In this document: piece by piece, positions 37,368 through 47,966 of the stretch
How the letters are laid out: every line of letters starts with the position of its first letter
Numbering within the stretch: the first letter of the stretch is position 1
Assembly: GCF_014647135.1 (NCBI RefSeq)
Contig: NZ_BMOP01000004.1
Coordinates: 123,496-187,495, forward strand
DNA: 64,000 bases
Direction: 5' to 3'
DNA from: Shewanella xiamenensis
GTDB taxonomy: Bacteria; Pseudomonadota; Gammaproteobacteria; Enterobacterales; Shewanellaceae
Made by a program: the position numbers and the translations under genes
The notes under the pieces: model-generated
Told to the model about the DNA's origin: nothing
Databases searched by the model: none
What the model saw: the letters and a program-made list of their open reading frames with translations, nothing else

Positions 37368-37969
37368 GACGGCCACATAAATTCGGTAACGCTAAGCTGT
37401 AGTATTTATGCGTTTTCCCTCTGATGATCAAATGAGATGCGAGGTTACTAAAAAATAGAGACCGATGACCAACAACTAACGAAAAACGCACTAAATGGGT
37501 GTTAACACACGAGTCGATCATAAGGAGTAACCTACTACATCATATTGCCAATTTTAGTCTTACAAACTCTTCAAGCCCAAATGTAACAATCAAGAGGAGG
37601 ACGTTAGCCATAGAACCACATAGGTACCATGAAAGACCATTTTAGGTGAATTAGCTTCTTAACAGTCAAACAATATGAGGAGGTTAATAGCGTTATCGGT
37701 AATATGAGCAAGTGGACATATTACAAATAGTGAGTAAAAAAGAATTTAGATAACACGGAACAAGGCGAGCTGCTTAACAGCAAAATCCCCAGTACCTTTT
37801 TGAGTACTAATATCAGCCAGATTCCTTTATTTATATTCTATAGTGTAATCGTAAGTGAAAATGTAAGTTGAAATTGTAAGTTGAAAGTGAGTTAACCTGC
37901 TGAATAAACAAAATCTAATGCGATATGTGTTGTTTATTCACAAAGCGTCAATAAATCCTTTAATAACAA

Positions 37970-38046
37970 TGCTCAATAACCTAGGAGGAATAGTTTGTTT
38001 GACCAGTCTTTCAACCAGCGCACCTTCGGGTGCGCTTTGCTTTTAT
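37970..38046 (+). ncRNA. Candidate small RNA ending in a UUCG-loop terminator
   Basis: An orphan rho-independent terminator, stem AGCGCACC/GGTGCGCT closed by TTCG (38018-38037) and followed by TTGCTTTTAT, has no gene within 900 bp upstream on its strand. A purine-rich AGGAGGAA lies about 30 bp before the stem. A short transcript of 70-80 nt starting near 37970 would fit. A tiny TTG-initiated frame with this AGGAGG could also be read (FDQSFNQRTFG), so a leader or micro-protein is an alternative. Start site and function are unknown. Confidence 0.4.
38018..38045 (+). terminator. Orphan UUCG-tetraloop terminator
   Basis: Perfect 8-bp stem AGCGCACC/GGTGCGCT with loop TTCG and a T-rich tail; no annotated gene precedes it. 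Confidence 0.8.
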
Positions 38047-38255
38047 ATCCCCAGCCCCCATAGTCGTTCAACCATTACTCTTAGCCTTAAGCGAGTACTT
38101 AAGCTGTGCACATTTGCCACAGTAACGGTTTAAGCCACCCCCTGTCCCCGCCGTTCAATCTCCCGCGAAAAACCACAGTGCTAAGCGTTAACCCTGCTTG
38201 AGTTTTAGTGTAGACTTACCCGTTCGTCTATAACTTAAAGCAAGGCATTGAAATC

Positions 38256-38720
38256 ATGACTCAAGCGCTGTTTTATTTACTGCCGCCGATGGACGTGAAC
38301 ACGGCCCATAATGACATGTATCAATTGGCTTGCCGCCTAGCCCAACAGGGATTTATAAACCAGCAGCAGGTCTATATTCACTGTCAGGACAAGAACATCG
38401 CCTTCGAAATCGACGAGTTACTATGGCAGTTTGAACCCAGTGCATTTGTCCCCCATAACCTCAAAGGTGAAGGCCCCACCACAGGCTCACCCGTTGAAAT
38501 CGGTTTTGACAGACTCGGGCCAAACAAAAGTCGCCAACTTCTGATTAATCTTGCAGACCAAGTGCCTCCGTTTGCGGTAAACTTTGGTCAAATCTTCGAT
38601 TTTGTGGCTAATGACGACCAACATAAAGCGATAGCACGTGAACGCTACCGCCAATATCGTGGCTTAGGGATTGAATTAACAACCCAAAATTTAGCAACAC
38701 ATCCACTTAATTTAGCTTGA
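38256..38720 (+). CDS. holC: DNA polymerase III chi subunit
   Basis: A 154-aa protein with the HolC pattern (ACRLAQQGFINQQQVYIHCQD, DELLWQFEPSAFVPHNL, then PVEIGF and the LLINLADQVPPF strand). Chi links the clamp loader to single-strand-binding protein. It lies 15 bp upstream of valS, the same holC-valS order as in E. coli. In E. coli pepA precedes holC; here it does not. Confidence 0.92.
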   Translation: MTQALFYLLPPMDVNTAHNDMYQLACRLAQQGFINQQQVYIHCQDKNIAFEIDELLWQFEPSAFVPHNLKGEGPTTGSPVEIGFDRLGPNKSRQLLINLADQVPPFAVNFGQIFDFVANDDQHKAIARERYRQYRGLGIELTTQNLATHPLNLA

Positions 38721-38735
38721 GACAGATACGTTCCC

Positions 38736-41612
38736 ATGGAAAAAACATACGATCCTCAGTCCATTGAGCAGACTCTTTACCAAAACTGGGAAGAGCAAGG
38801 TTACTTTAAGCCCCACGGCGATGCCTCACAGGGCAACTATTGCATCATGATCCCGCCACCCAACGTGACGGGTAGCCTGCACATGGGCCACGCTTTCCAA
38901 GATACCATCATGGATACTCTGATCCGCTACCAACGTATGAAGGGCAAAAACACCCTATGGCAAGTCGGTACTGACCATGCGGGTATTGCGACTCAAATGC
39001 TGGTTGAGCGTAAGCTTGAAGCCGAAGAAGGCAAGAGCCGCCATGACCTTGGCCGCGATGCCTTTATGGAAAAAGTATGGGAATGGAAAGCGCAATCGGG
39101 TGGCACAATCACTAAGCAGCTACGTCGTATGGGCGCCTCTGTGGATTGGGACCGTGAGCGTTTCACTATGGACGAAGGCTTGTCTAAAGCGGTTCAAGAA
39201 GTGTTTGTCCGTCTCTATGAAGACGATTTGATTTACCGTGGTAAACGCTTAGTGAACTGGGATCCTAAGCTGCACACCGCGATTTCAGATCTCGAAGTGG
39301 AAAACAAAGAAAAGCAAGGCCACATGTGGCATCTGCGTTATCCATTAGCCGATGGCGAACTGACTGCTGACGGTAAAGATTACCTCGAAGTCGCCACCAC
39401 GCGTCCAGAAACTATGTTAGGCGATAGCGCGGTTGCAGTTCATCCAGACGATGAGCGTTATCAAGCACTGATCGGCAAATTTATTCTGCTGCCTATCGTT
39501 AATCGTCGCATCCCAATCGTTGCCGATGACTATGTGGACATGGCTTTTGGTACAGGTTGCGTGAAAATCACCCCTGCCCACGACTTTAATGACTATGAAG
39601 TTGGTAAGCGCCATAAGCTGCCCATGTTCAACGTGTTGACCTTAGATGCGGCCATTCGCGCATCAGCCGAAGTCGTCAATACCGATGGCACCATCAACAC
39701 CACCTTAGATGGCAGCCTACCTGAGCGTTTCGCAGGTTTAGATCGTTTCAAAGCCCGTGATGCAATCGTGGCAGAGTTTGAAACCTTAGGTCTGCTCGAA
39801 AAAATCGCGCCACACAGCCTAAAAGTGCCCTACGGTGACCGCTCAGGCGTAGTTATTGAGCCGATGCTGACCGACCAATGGTACGTTGCCGTTGCGCCTA
39901 TGGCGAAAACTGCCATCGAAGCCGTTGAAAATGGCGATATTAAGTTTGTGCCGCAGCAGTACGAAAACATGTACTTCTCTTGGATGCGCGACATTCAAGA
40001 TTGGTGTATCTCTCGCCAATTATGGTGGGGTCACCGCATCCCCGCTTGGTACGATGCGAACGGTAAGGTTTATGTGGGCCGCACCGAAGCTGAAGTGCGT
40101 GCTAAGCACAATATCGATGATGCTATCGCCCTGCGCCAAGATGAAGACGTACTGGATACTTGGTTCAGCTCTGCCCTGTGGACATTCTCGACTTTAGGCT
40201 GGCCTGACAATGTTGAAGATTTAAAAACCTTCCACCCGACCGACGTGTTGGTCACGGGTTTTGACATCATCTTCTTCTGGGTTGCCCGTATGATCATGAT
40301 GACCATGCACTTCATCAAAGATGAAGACGGTAAGCCACAGGTACCATTTAAAACCGTTTATGTGACTGGCCTTATCCGCGATGAAGCGGGTAACAAGATG
40401 TCAAAATCTAAGGGCAACGTACTTGACCCATTGGATATGATTGACGGTATCGATCTAGAAGCCCTCGTTGAAAAACGCACCGGCAACATGATGCAACCTC
40501 AACTAGCCGCCAAGATCGAAAAGAGCACCCGCAAAGAATTCGAAAATGGTATTGAAGCCCACGGTACCGATGCCCTGCGCTTTACCCTAGCGGCAATGGC
40601 CTCAACTGGCCGTGATATCAACTGGGATATGAAGCGTTTAGACGGTTACCGCAGCTTCTGTAACAAGCTTTGGAACGCGTCACGTTACGTGCTCATGAAT
40701 ACCGAAGGCCAAGATTGCGGCCCGAACTCACCGGATTACCAAGGCGGTGAGATGGAACTGTCACTGGCGGATCGCTGGATCATCGGTTTATTCAACCAAA
40801 CCGTAAAAACCTACGACGACCACATGGCAAACTACCGCTTCGACCTTGCGGCTAACACGCTGTATGAGTTCACTTGGAACCAGTTCTGCGATTGGTACTT
40901 AGAGTTAACTAAGCCAGTGCTGCAAAACGGCAATGAAGCGCAAATGCGTGGCACCCGCCATACACTGGTCAATGTGTTAGAAGCGATGCAACGTCTGATG
41001 CACCCAATGATGCCGTACATCACTGAAACCATCTGGCAACGCGTTAAACCACTGACAGGCGCCCAAGGCGACACCATCATGCTGGCACCATTCCCAAGCT
41101 ATGATGCTGCCAAAGTAGATGCGACCGCGATGGCCGATCTCGAGTGGGTTAAGCAAGTCATTGTTGCGGTTCGTAATATCCGTGCAGAGCTCAATATAGC
41201 GCCTTCTAAGCCATTAAATGCCCTACTGCGTGGCGTGAGTGCCCAAGACAAAGCCCGTGTTGAAGCTAACCAAGCCTTCTTCACAACGCTTGCGCGCTTA
41301 GAAAGTATGACAATTCTTGGTGAAGGTGAAACGGCGCCAATGTCGACCACAGGTCTGATTGGCGAAATGGAATTATTAATTCCGATGGCAGGTCTGGTGG
41401 ATGTAGCGGCCGAAATGGCTCGTATCGACAAGCAGCTTGAAAAGCTGACTCAAGAGATTGCCCGTATCGAAGGTAAATTATCCAATGAAGGCTTCGTGGC
41501 AAAAGCACCGCCAGCCGTCATTGATAAAGAGCGCGCTAAGATGGCCGATCTCAGCCGTGATATGGACAAACTAAAAGAGCAAAAAGCCGAGTTTGCTAAG
41601 CTAGAAGCCTAA
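38736..41612 (+). CDS. valS: Valyl-tRNA synthetase
   Basis: A 958-aa class I synthetase. The HIGH motif appears as [14 protein letters not shown] (about residue 43-56), the KMSKS loop as [14 protein letters not shown] (about 555), the CP1 editing domain lies between (about 190-340, with TRPETMLGD), and the C-terminal coiled coil (about 890-958) is present. Length is close to that of E. coli (951). It is cotranscribed with holC and ends at a strong terminator. Confidence 0.98.
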   Translation: MEKTYDPQSIEQTLYQNWEEQGYFKPHGDASQGNYCIMIPPPNVTGSLHMGHAFQDTIMDTLIRYQRMKGKNTLWQVGTDHAGIATQMLVERKLEAEEGKSRHDLGRDAFMEKVWEWKAQSGGTITKQLRRMGASVDWDRERFTMDEGLSKAVQEVFVRLYEDDLIYRGKRLVNWDPKLHTAISDLEVENKEKQGHMWHLRYPLADGELTADGKDYLEVATTRPETMLGDSAVAVHPDDERYQALIGKFILLPIVNRRIPIVADDYVDMAFGTGCVKITPAHDFNDYEVGKRHKLPMFNVLTLDAAIRASAEVVNTDGTINTTLDGSLPERFAGLDRFKARDAIVAEFETLGLLEKIAPHSLKVPYGDRSGVVIEPMLTDQWYVAVAPMAKTAIEAVENGDIKFVPQQYENMYFSWMRDIQDWCISRQLWWGHRIPAWYDANGKVYVGRTEAEVRAKHNIDDAIALRQDEDVLDTWFSSALWTFSTLGWPDNVEDLKTFHPTDVLVTGFDIIFFWVARMIMMTMHFIKDEDGKPQVPFKTVYVTGLIRDEAGNKMSKSKGNVLDPLDMIDGIDLEALVEKRTGNMMQPQLAAKIEKSTRKEFENGIEAHGTDALRFTLAAMASTGRDINWDMKRLDGYRSFCNKLWNASRYVLMNTEGQDCGPNSPDYQGGEMELSLADRWIIGLFNQTVKTYDDHMANYRFDLAANTLYEFTWNQFCDWYLELTKPVLQNGNEAQMRGTRHTLVNVLEAMQRLMHPMMPYITETIWQRVKPLTGAQGDTIMLAPFPSYDAAKVDATAMADLEWVKQVIVAVRNIRAELNIAPSKPLNALLRGVSAQDKARVEANQAFFTTLARLESMTILGEGETAPMSTTGLIGEMELLIPMAGLVDVAAEMARIDKQLEKLTQEIARIEGKLSNEGFVAKAPPAVIDKERAKMADLSRDMDKLKEQKAEFAKLEA

Positions 41613-41628
41613 TCACGACATCTACGCT

Positions 41629-41657
41629 AAAAAGGGCTGTATTTTACAGCCCTTTTT
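41629..41657 (+). terminator. Rho-independent terminator after valS
   Basis: Perfect 13-bp stem AAAAAGGGCTGTA/TACAGCCCTTTTT with loop TTT, 16 bp after the stop. Confidence 0.92.
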
Positions 41658-42019
41658 ATTTCCCCTGTTCCATCCTAAATCGCGTTAACACTCTTCAAAC
41701 CTCTCTCAGAACTCGCCCCCCTAAGACCCAAAGAAGCTCATCGATCCCTTGTTCCATGCTTATCTCCCCTTCTCTCTTTTACGGCAGATATTGCTAGCCC
41801 ATTGCTATCTCTTTATCACACGTAAAATAGCAAGCCAGAGCGATAAACATCATCGCTTAAGGCGTTGGCATTTCAACAAGCATAACGTGGCGTAAAAGAC
41901 GGGCTATCAATGCGTAAAGCTCAACAAGAGATAAGGATTGAAGCAATATAATCCAGAAAAATCCCATAAAAAAAGCCCTGCAATTGCTTGCAAGGCTTAT
42001 CTAAATCTAACTAAGTAGA
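41658..42019. other. Intergenic region between valS and the tRNA array
   Basis: About 360 bp between convergent transcripts. Apart from the tRNA-operon terminator at 41968-41997 I see nothing in it: no open frame, no repeat. Confidence 0.6.
41968..41997 (-). terminator. Terminator of the tRNA array
   Basis: On the minus strand an AGCCTTGCAA/TTGCAGGGCT stem (one mismatch) with loop GCAA is followed by a run of seven T, 23 bp after the last tRNA. Confidence 0.8.
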
Positions 42020-42096
42020 TGGTGCGCGTGGAAGGATTCGAACCTCCGACCGCCTGGTTCGTAGCCAGGTACTCTATCCAGCTGAGCTACACGCGC
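42020..42096 (-). tRNA. tRNA-Arg(ACG)
   Basis: A 77-nt cloverleaf with encoded CCA. Acceptor GCGCGTG, D-arm GCTC-AGCTGGATA-GAGT, anticodon stem CCTGG/CCAGG with anticodon ACG, T-loop TTCGAAT. ACG (I34 after deamination) reads CGU/CGC/CGA. Last gene of the array. Confidence 0.96.
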
Positions 42097-42190
42097 TTGA
42101 ATACTGGGTAAGTTGCCACCTTACCGACAGACTTGAGTCTAGAAGAAGCACTTAAGTCTCGCAAATTAAATCTATTCACTAGGAATAGAA

Positions 42191-42282
42191 TGGCGGAGAA
42201 GGAGGGATTCGAACCCTCGATGGGAGATAAAGCCCATACTCCCTTAGCAGGGGAGCGCCTTCGGCCACTCGGCCACCTCTCC
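42191..42282 (-). tRNA. tRNA-Ser(GCT)
   Basis: A 92-nt class II tRNA with encoded CCA, acceptor GGAGAGG, anticodon GCT in CTCCCCTGCTAAGGGAG, long variable arm ATGGGCTTTATCTCCCAT, and T-loop TTCGAAT. Reads AGC/AGU. Identical to the copy at 42922-43013 as far as I can see. Confidence 0.96.
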
Positions 42283-42318
42283 GCAAAATCTGCATTTGTA
42301 AGCTATTGCTTACTAAAA

Positions 42319-42395
42319 TGGTGCGCGTGGAAGGATTCGAACCTCCGACCGCCTGGTTCGTAGCCAGGTACTCTATCCAGCTGAGCTACACGCGC
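42319..42395 (-). tRNA. tRNA-Arg(ACG)
   Basis: Identical to the 42020 copy: acceptor GCGCGTG, anticodon ACG, encoded CCA, 77 nt. Confidence 0.96.
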
Positions 42396-42438
42396 ATTTT
42401 TGCGTTTTGCTAACAAAGCAATTGCTCTGTCAGCTAAT

Positions 42439-42515
42439 TGGTGCGCATGGAAGGAGTCGAACCTCCGACCGCCTGGTTCGTAGCCAGGTACTCTATCCAG
42501 CTGAGCTACATGCGC
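42439..42515 (-). tRNA. tRNA-Arg(ACG), variant acceptor
   Basis: As the other Arg copies but with acceptor GCGCATG compensated on the 3' side (CATGCGC), and T-loop TTCGACT instead of TTCGAAT. 77 nt, CCA encoded. Confidence 0.95.
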
Positions 42516-42558
42516 AGTTTTAACTGTTATCTCAACACATTCGCATTAAGATTAAATA

Positions 42559-42635
42559 TGGTGCGCGTGGAAGGATTCGAACCTCCGACCGCCTGGTTCG
42601 TAGCCAGGTACTCTATCCAGCTGAGCTACACGCGC
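42559..42635 (-). tRNA. tRNA-Arg(ACG)
   Basis: Identical to the 42020 copy: acceptor GCGCGTG, anticodon ACG, encoded CCA, 77 nt. Confidence 0.96.
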
Positions 42636-42717
42636 TTAAAACACTTACTTGAAGCACTAATTACAAAATTTCGTCTGAAATTCAAACCTGATGAGTTAAA
42701 CATAACTGATGCAGAAA

Positions 42718-42794
42718 TGGTGCGCATGGAAGGAGTCGAACCTCCGACCGCCTGGTTCGTAGCCAGGTACTCTATCCAGCTGAGCTACATGCGC
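42718..42794 (-). tRNA. tRNA-Arg(ACG), variant acceptor
   Basis: Same variant as 42439-42515: acceptor GCGCATG with its compensating change and T-loop TTCGACT. Confidence 0.95.
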
Positions 42795-42824
42795 GACTTG
42801 TATCTATCTTGCTTCAATAAAAAA

Positions 42825-42901
42825 TGGTGCGCGTGGAAGGATTCGAACCTCCGACCGCCTGGTTCGTAGCCAGGTACTCTATCCAGCTGAGCTACACGCG
42901 C
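42825..42901 (-). tRNA. tRNA-Arg(ACG)
   Basis: Identical to the 42020 copy: acceptor GCGCGTG, anticodon ACG, encoded CCA, 77 nt. Confidence 0.96.
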
Positions 42902-42921
42902 AGTTTTTTATTTGTAAGAAA

Positions 42922-43013
42922 TGGCGGAGAAGGAGGGATTCGAACCCTCGATGGGAGATAAAGCCCATACTCCCTTAGCAGGGGAGCGCCTTCGGCCACT
43001 CGGCCACCTCTCC
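42922..43013 (-). tRNA. tRNA-Ser(GCT)
   Basis: First tRNA of the array in transcription order; a 92-nt class II tRNA with anticodon GCT, identical to the copy at 42191-42282. csrA lies 204 bp upstream on the same strand with its own terminator between, the same csrA-serV-argV order as E. coli. Confidence 0.96.
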
Positions 43014-43155
43014 GTTTTCTTGGCGCACATATTACTGTTTGACGAAAATAAGTCAAACCCTTTTTCTGAAACCGATTCCATTTGAACTGTTTTTAATCAC
43101 ATTGCGGTTATATCAAGCCAATGTGTTGATTTACGCCAATCTTTCGGTTTCAAAA

Positions 43156-43189
43156 ATAAAAAAGTCAGTTTAAAAACTGACTTTTTTAT
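43156..43189 (-). terminator. Rho-independent terminator after csrA
   Basis: A 16-bp stem ATAAAAAAGTCAGTTT/AAACTGACTTTTTTAT closing a very short A loop, with T run on the minus strand, 28 bp after csrA. Confidence 0.88.
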
Positions 43190-43216
43190 CTGACTAATAC
43201 TCGCATAAGCTTCGTA

Positions 43217-43414
43217 TTAAAAGTTACCGCCTTCTGAAGGCGTACCTGATTTTTCAGATTGAATGCGTTGATAGATTTCTTCACGGTGAACAGAAACCTC
43301 TTTCGGTGCATTCACACCGATACGCACTTGATTGCCTTTTACCCCTAGCACTGTAACTGTGACTTCATCACCAATCATCAGTGTTTCGCCAACACGACGA
43401 GTCAAAATCAGCAT
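43217..43414 (-). CDS. csrA: Carbon storage regulator CsrA
   Basis: A 65-aa RNA-binding dimer, nearly identical to E. coli CsrA through [35 protein letters not shown] and [13 protein letters not shown]. It binds GGA motifs near ribosome sites and controls carbon storage, motility and biofilm genes. It sits between lysC (and alaS) upstream and the Ser/Arg tRNA array downstream, as in E. coli. Confidence 0.98.
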
Positions 43415-43532
43415 TCGATAGCTCCTTTATGTCTTAATTCAGCTTACACACGGCACTCATCCGGTAGATGGGCTTATTATAGGGTCAGCTGAGTACAAAT
43501 TAATAGTATTCAATACTCAAACAGTTATTTAA

Positions 43533-44789
43533 TTACACCTTATTTAGCTCGAATGCGTGATGCAACGCTCGAACTGCCTTGTGTAAGTCCCTTTCATCGA
43601 TCACAGTTGACAATTTACTCTCCGATGTCGAAAGTAACTTAGCATGGATTGTTTCGTTACCCAATACATCTAACATCTTAGTCAATAATCCAACTTTTGC
43701 CTGTAAACCTTTGCCAACTAAGGACACTTTTGCACGTTGACGCTCAACATTCAATTGGCCTAGATCAAGACTTTCGCTTAAAACTTCAAGCTCATGCAAT
43801 AAAACATCCACTTTCGTCTCGGCCAACATAAAGCTGACAGACTCCGCTGGTGACGTTTCATTCAATTTCAAAGGAGTAATAAACTCAACGTCTATCTCAA
43901 GCCGAGCCAAACAGGCTAATAAGGCTTGATAACGCTCACTGCTGGTAAATAACCCTTCAATGCTCAAGGTTGCTAAGGCCTTATTGATCGCTATTCCTTG
44001 TACGGATGCGGGCATCGCAAGCTCAGACTCATCACCAAATTGAATTAATGTGCCCTGACCAGCTTCAAAACTCGACAACACCCGCAGCGGTACTTTAAAC
44101 CGTTGTGCATATTCGACCGAGTCAGGATGAAGCACCTTAGCACCGAGCTTAGCCATTTCGAGCATGACATCAAAACCAATCACATCGAGACGTCTAGCAC
44201 TGCTGTCGATATTAGGGTCTGTCGTAAAAACGCCTGGTACATCGGTAAATATTTGACACTCATCGGCTCTTAGCGCCGCCGCTAGCGCCACAGCCGTCGT
44301 ATCCGAGCCACCACGACCTAAAGTGGTGACATCGCCATTAGGATCGATCCCTTGAAATCCAGCCACAATAGGCACGATGCCTTGTTCCAGCAAGGAGGTT
44401 AAGTACTCCGTATCAACACTTTCAATACTCGCCCGACCAAATTGGCTATTTGTATGGATTTGCACTTGATCGCCAGTCAGGGATCTTGCTTTGATACCAC
44501 GGCGTTGCAACGCCATCGCCATTAACGCAATACTGATTTGCTCACCCGTAGAGACAAGCATATCGAGTTCCCGCGCACTTGCGCGGGGATCGATTTGCGC
44601 CGCAAGCGCAAATAGCCTATTTGTCTCACCTGCCATAGCAGAAAGGACCAATACTTGCAGCTCACCACTGTGAGCGGACTTTGCAATCTGCTCAGCAACT
44701 ACTTCGATGCGTTCAATCGAACCCACCGAAGTGCCGCCAAACTTCTTCACAAAAAGCTTGCTACCACTAAGCTTTCGTTTTTCGAGCAC
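43533..44789 (-). CDS. lysC: Aspartokinase (monofunctional, lysC-type)
   Basis: A 418-aa aspartate kinase with the kinase domain (KKFGGTSVGSIERI, LGRGGSDTTAVALAAAL, LGAKVLHPDSVEYA) and C-terminal ACT domains (about 270-410). The alaS-lysC-csrA order is common in Vibrio and Shewanella, and the size fits the Bacillus-LysC/Ask-beta-like class rather than ThrA. Start GTG at 44789 follows AGAGG; no in-frame ATG fits as well. It begins 9 bp after alaS ends, so it is probably cotranscribed. The feedback effector (lysine and/or threonine) cannot be told. Confidence 0.92.
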   Translation of the reverse strand: MLEKRKLSGSKLFVKKFGGTSVGSIERIEVVAEQIAKSAHSGELQVLVLSAMAGETNRLFALAAQIDPRASARELDMLVSTGEQISIALMAMALQRRGIKARSLTGDQVQIHTNSQFGRASIESVDTEYLTSLLEQGIVPIVAGFQGIDPNGDVTTLGRGGSDTTAVALAAALRADECQIFTDVPGVFTTDPNIDSSARRLDVIGFDVMLEMAKLGAKVLHPDSVEYAQRFKVPLRVLSSFEAGQGTLIQFGDESELAMPASVQGIAINKALATLSIEGLFTSSERYQALLACLARLEIDVEFITPLKLNETSPAESVSFMLAETKVDVLLHELEVLSESLDLGQLNVERQRAKVSLVGKGLQAKVGLLTKMLDVLGNETIHAKLLSTSESKLSTVIDERDLHKAVRALHHAFELNKV

Positions 44790-44798
44790 AGCAACCTC

Positions 44799-47423
44799 TT
44801 AAGCTAAACGCTCAGTAATCCAAGGTAATACTTGAGATAGAGCCGCATCCAGATTTTCTGGTTGGCTACCACCCGCTTGAGCCATATCTGGGCGACCACC
44901 ACCTTTACCGCCCACTTGTGCAGCAACCATAGCAACCAGTTCACCAGCTTTGACTTTACTAACTAAGTCATTGCTCACACCCGCGATAAGGTTTACTTTG
45001 CCTTCCTGAGCAACACCGAGCAGGATAACGGCAGATTTCAGCTTTTGCTTTAACTCATCTTGCAGGCCGCGCAGTGCACCCGCCTCAACGCCTTCCAGCT
45101 TCTTAATCAGCACGTTAACGCCATTAACCACAACCGCATCACCCGCTAAATCCGCACTCGCTGCCGCAGCTAACTTATCTTTCAGTTGCTGCATGTCTTT
45201 TTCAAGCTGCTTCATTTTATCCAGCTGGGCTTTAAGCTTGGTCACAACGGATTGAGTATCGCCTTTAAGTAGTGCTGCCGCTTCCTCAAGTTGTGCCTGT
45301 TGCTGTGCCACATAGGCCATCGCTGCCGCGCCAGTTACCGCTTCGATACGGCGAACGCCCGCAGCGATACCCCCTTCAGAGGTAATTTTGAACAGACCAA
45401 TGTCACCGGTACGGCCAACATGGGTACCGCCACACAATTCGATAGAGAAATCGCCCATGGTGACAACACGCACCTGAGCATCGTACTTCTCACCGAAGAG
45501 TGCCATAGCGCCTTTTTCTTTGGCTTCATCAATCGCCATTTCAGCGACTTTCAGCTCATGGTTGCGGCGAATTTGGGTGTTAACTAACTCTTCAACCTGT
45601 TTCAGCTCAGCAGGTTTGACAGCTTCGAAATGAGAGAAGTCGAAACGTAAACGCTCAGGGTCAACTAACGAACCTTTTTGAGTAACGTGAGTACCCAACA
45701 CTTGACGCAGCGCAGCATGTAATAAGTGAGTCACAGAGTGGTTTAACTGAGTGCGGTGACGTAGCTTTTTATCCACTTTCGCTTCAAGTACTTGACCAAC
45801 GCTTAAGCTACCAGCCATTAAGGTCCCTTTGTGGCCTGAAGCTTGGCCAAACTTTTGCGTATCGCTAACAGCAAACTCAATACCTTGAGCCACTAATACA
45901 CCCTTGTCACCGACTTGGCCGCCCGATTCAGCATAAAAAGGCGTTACATCGAGCACCACTACGGCATCATCACCCGCATTGATCGCTGAAACAGACTCGC
46001 CGTTCAGGTAAAGCGCGGTGACTTTAGCATTGCCAGTAAGTTCTGAGTAACCACAGAATGCGGTTTCAGCATCGATCTTAAGTGCTGCGTTGTAATCGGC
46101 GCCGAAGTTACCCGCGGCTTGAGCACGGCTACGTTGTTCAGCCATCGCCGCTTCAAAGCCCGCTTCGTCGACGATAATGTTGCGCTCACGGCATACGTCA
46201 GCGGTTAAATCCACTGGGAAGCCATAGGTATCGTACAGTTTGAAGACTGTTTCACCGTCTAAGGTGTCGCCCTGCAATTCGTTTAACGCGCTATCCAGAA
46301 TGCCTAAACCACGCTCAAGCGTACGGGCAAACTGTTCTTCTTCAGCTTTAAGGGCTTTTTCAACAATCACTTGAGTATCGGCTAAACCTTTAGCGGCATC
46401 GCCCATCACTTCGATTAGCGTCGGAACTAACTTGTAGAAGAAGGCTTCAGTTGCCCCTAACTTGTTACCATGACGCACGGCACGGCGAATAATACGGCGC
46501 AGTACATAACCACGACCTTCGTTCGATGGCATCACACCATCTGCAACTAAGAAGGCGCATGAACGAATATGGTCGGCAATCACGCGCAGTGACTTGTTAG
46601 ATAAGTCAGTCACGCCGATGATTTCGGCTGCTTTGGCGATCAAGGCGCGGAAAATATCGATTTCGTAGTTTGAATGAACCCCCTGCATAATCGCAGCGAT
46701 ACGCTCAATACCCATACCAGTATCGACTGAAGGTTTTGGCAGCGGCAACATTTCACCAGAGGCTTGGCGATTGTATTGCATGAATACGATGTTCCAAATT
46801 TCGATGAAACGGTCGCCATCTTCCTCTGGGCTACCAGGACGTCCACCCCAAATGTGGTCGCCGTGATCATAGAAAATTTCGGTACAAGGGCCACAAGGAC
46901 CAGTATCGCCCATTTGCCAGAAGTTATCTGAAGCGTATGGCGCGCCCTTATTATCGCCGATGCGAATGATGTTTTCAGCAGCAACACCAATCTTTTTATT
47001 CCAAATTTCAAAGGCTTCATCATCTGTTTGATAAACAGTTACACACAGACGCTCCTTTGGTAGCTTCAATACTTCGGTCAGGAAGGTCCAACCAAAACGA
47101 ATCGCATCTTCTTTGAAGTAATCACCAAAGCTGAAATTACCCAGCATTTCGAAGAAAGTATGGTGACGCGCGGTGTAACCAACGTTATCTAAATCGTTGT
47201 GTTTACCACCCGCACGGACGCAGCGTTGGGCTGTGGTCGCACGTGTATAGCTACGTTTGTCCATGCCAAGAAACACGTCCTTGAACTGGTTCATACCGGC
47301 GTTGGTGAATAAAAGCGTGGGATCATTGCCTGGTACAAGAGAACTACTGTCCACAACTTGGTGACCATTGCTGCGGAAAAATTCGAGGAAAGCACTTCTA
47401 AGCGCTGCTGTCGTTTGATACAT
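44799..47423 (-). CDS. alaS: Alanyl-tRNA synthetase
   Basis: An 874-aa class II synthetase with all parts in place: catalytic core ([43 protein letters not shown]), editing domain with the zinc residues [11 protein letters not shown] and CGGTHV (about 560-670), a coiled coil (about 720-770) and the DHHA1 domain ending [16 protein letters not shown]. Length matches E. coli (876). AGGA lies upstream of the ATG. It is separated from recX by mobile element copy B and heads the alaS-lysC pair. Confidence 0.98.
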   Translation of the reverse strand: MYQTTAALRSAFLEFFRSNGHQVVDSSSLVPGNDPTLLFTNAGMNQFKDVFLGMDKRSYTRATTAQRCVRAGGKHNDLDNVGYTARHHTFFEMLGNFSFGDYFKEDAIRFGWTFLTEVLKLPKERLCVTVYQTDDEAFEIWNKKIGVAAENIIRIGDNKGAPYASDNFWQMGDTGPCGPCTEIFYDHGDHIWGGRPGSPEEDGDRFIEIWNIVFMQYNRQASGEMLPLPKPSVDTGMGIERIAAIMQGVHSNYEIDIFRALIAKAAEIIGVTDLSNKSLRVIADHIRSCAFLVADGVMPSNEGRGYVLRRIIRRAVRHGNKLGATEAFFYKLVPTLIEVMGDAAKGLADTQVIVEKALKAEEEQFARTLERGLGILDSALNELQGDTLDGETVFKLYDTYGFPVDLTADVCRERNIIVDEAGFEAAMAEQRSRAQAAGNFGADYNAALKIDAETAFCGYSELTGNAKVTALYLNGESVSAINAGDDAVVVLDVTPFYAESGGQVGDKGVLVAQGIEFAVSDTQKFGQASGHKGTLMAGSLSVGQVLEAKVDKKLRHRTQLNHSVTHLLHAALRQVLGTHVTQKGSLVDPERLRFDFSHFEAVKPAELKQVEELVNTQIRRNHELKVAEMAIDEAKEKGAMALFGEKYDAQVRVVTMGDFSIELCGGTHVGRTGDIGLFKITSEGGIAAGVRRIEAVTGAAAMAYVAQQQAQLEEAAALLKGDTQSVVTKLKAQLDKMKQLEKDMQQLKDKLAAAASADLAGDAVVVNGVNVLIKKLEGVEAGALRGLQDELKQKLKSAVILLGVAQEGKVNLIAGVSNDLVSKVKAGELVAMVAAQVGGKGGGRPDMAQAGGSQPENLDAALSQVLPWITERLA

Positions 47424-47966
47424 GAAATCGTCCTGAATTGGGTAAGCATGACCAGCTACACCATAAGGTAGCCGTATTTCTATTTGCCCAGCATTATAAG
47501 CAGACTGAAGAAAGACGACCAGCCTTGAATAGCGATATCACGCTTCGGAGTCTAATATTTTCGATGAGTTTTCATCTAATACAGGGCTTATCACAACAAC
47601 CCAAGATGAAAGTGGTGAAAAAGGACTAATTCTGCGAGGGAGATGAACTGAGTTAAGAATGACAAGCACAAACTTACCAGGGCAAGTTTATATGATTACA
47701 TTAGGGCGTGTTGACGTTTCGAGATTAAATTTTGTTAGTTCTGGCAAGTTCGTGCTCGCGAAACGAGGAATGATGTGTAGTTATTCTACTCAAATGACTA
47801 GTGACAAAGAGCAAAGGCTTGCCAGACGAACACTTCAGGCAGCATTTGGCTGGCTTTTATGCAAGGCAAAGTCAGTGCAGTGTAGTTATTCTACATAAAC
47901 GGACGATAACGCGGCAGAAAAGCCAGCCAAACTGCTGCAAAAATAACCCTGACACGTCAACACGCC
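47424..47966. other. alaS upstream region interrupted by a mobile element
   Basis: 543 bp between recX and alaS, of which 47704-47967 is mobile element copy B. The remaining ~280 bp must hold the alaS promoter and contain no supported gene. In E. coli the recA-recX-alaS order is compact; here the insertion roughly doubles the distance. Confidence 0.6.

Larger units (their letters stand above)
37067..38255. other. 1.2-kb gene-poor region
   Basis: This is the longest gap in the window. It is AT-rich with no coding frame that I trust. It holds a 13-bp tandem repeat (37328-37367), a second set of short repeats of TGTAAGTTGAAA (37861-37888), five purine-rich GGAG or AGGAGG motifs that are not followed by start codons (near 37281, 37523, 37594, 37678, 37983), and a strong UUCG-loop terminator at 38018-38037. 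Confidence 0.55.

Noticed and set aside
37067..38050. CsrB/CsrC-type RNA in the gap after raiA
   Set aside because: The GGA motifs are too few and too scattered for a CsrB RNA, which has many in regular hairpin loops; only the short RNA at the end is kept as a candidate.
37918..38133. 71-aa frame over the orphan terminator
   Set aside because: It crosses the UUCG hairpin, has no ribosome site and no protein-like composition.
42133..42869. Open frames on the + strand giving MEGVEPPTAWFVARYS-like proteins
   Set aside because: They are exactly antisense to the tRNA-Arg and tRNA-Ser genes; this translation is a well-known artefact of Arg tRNA clusters.
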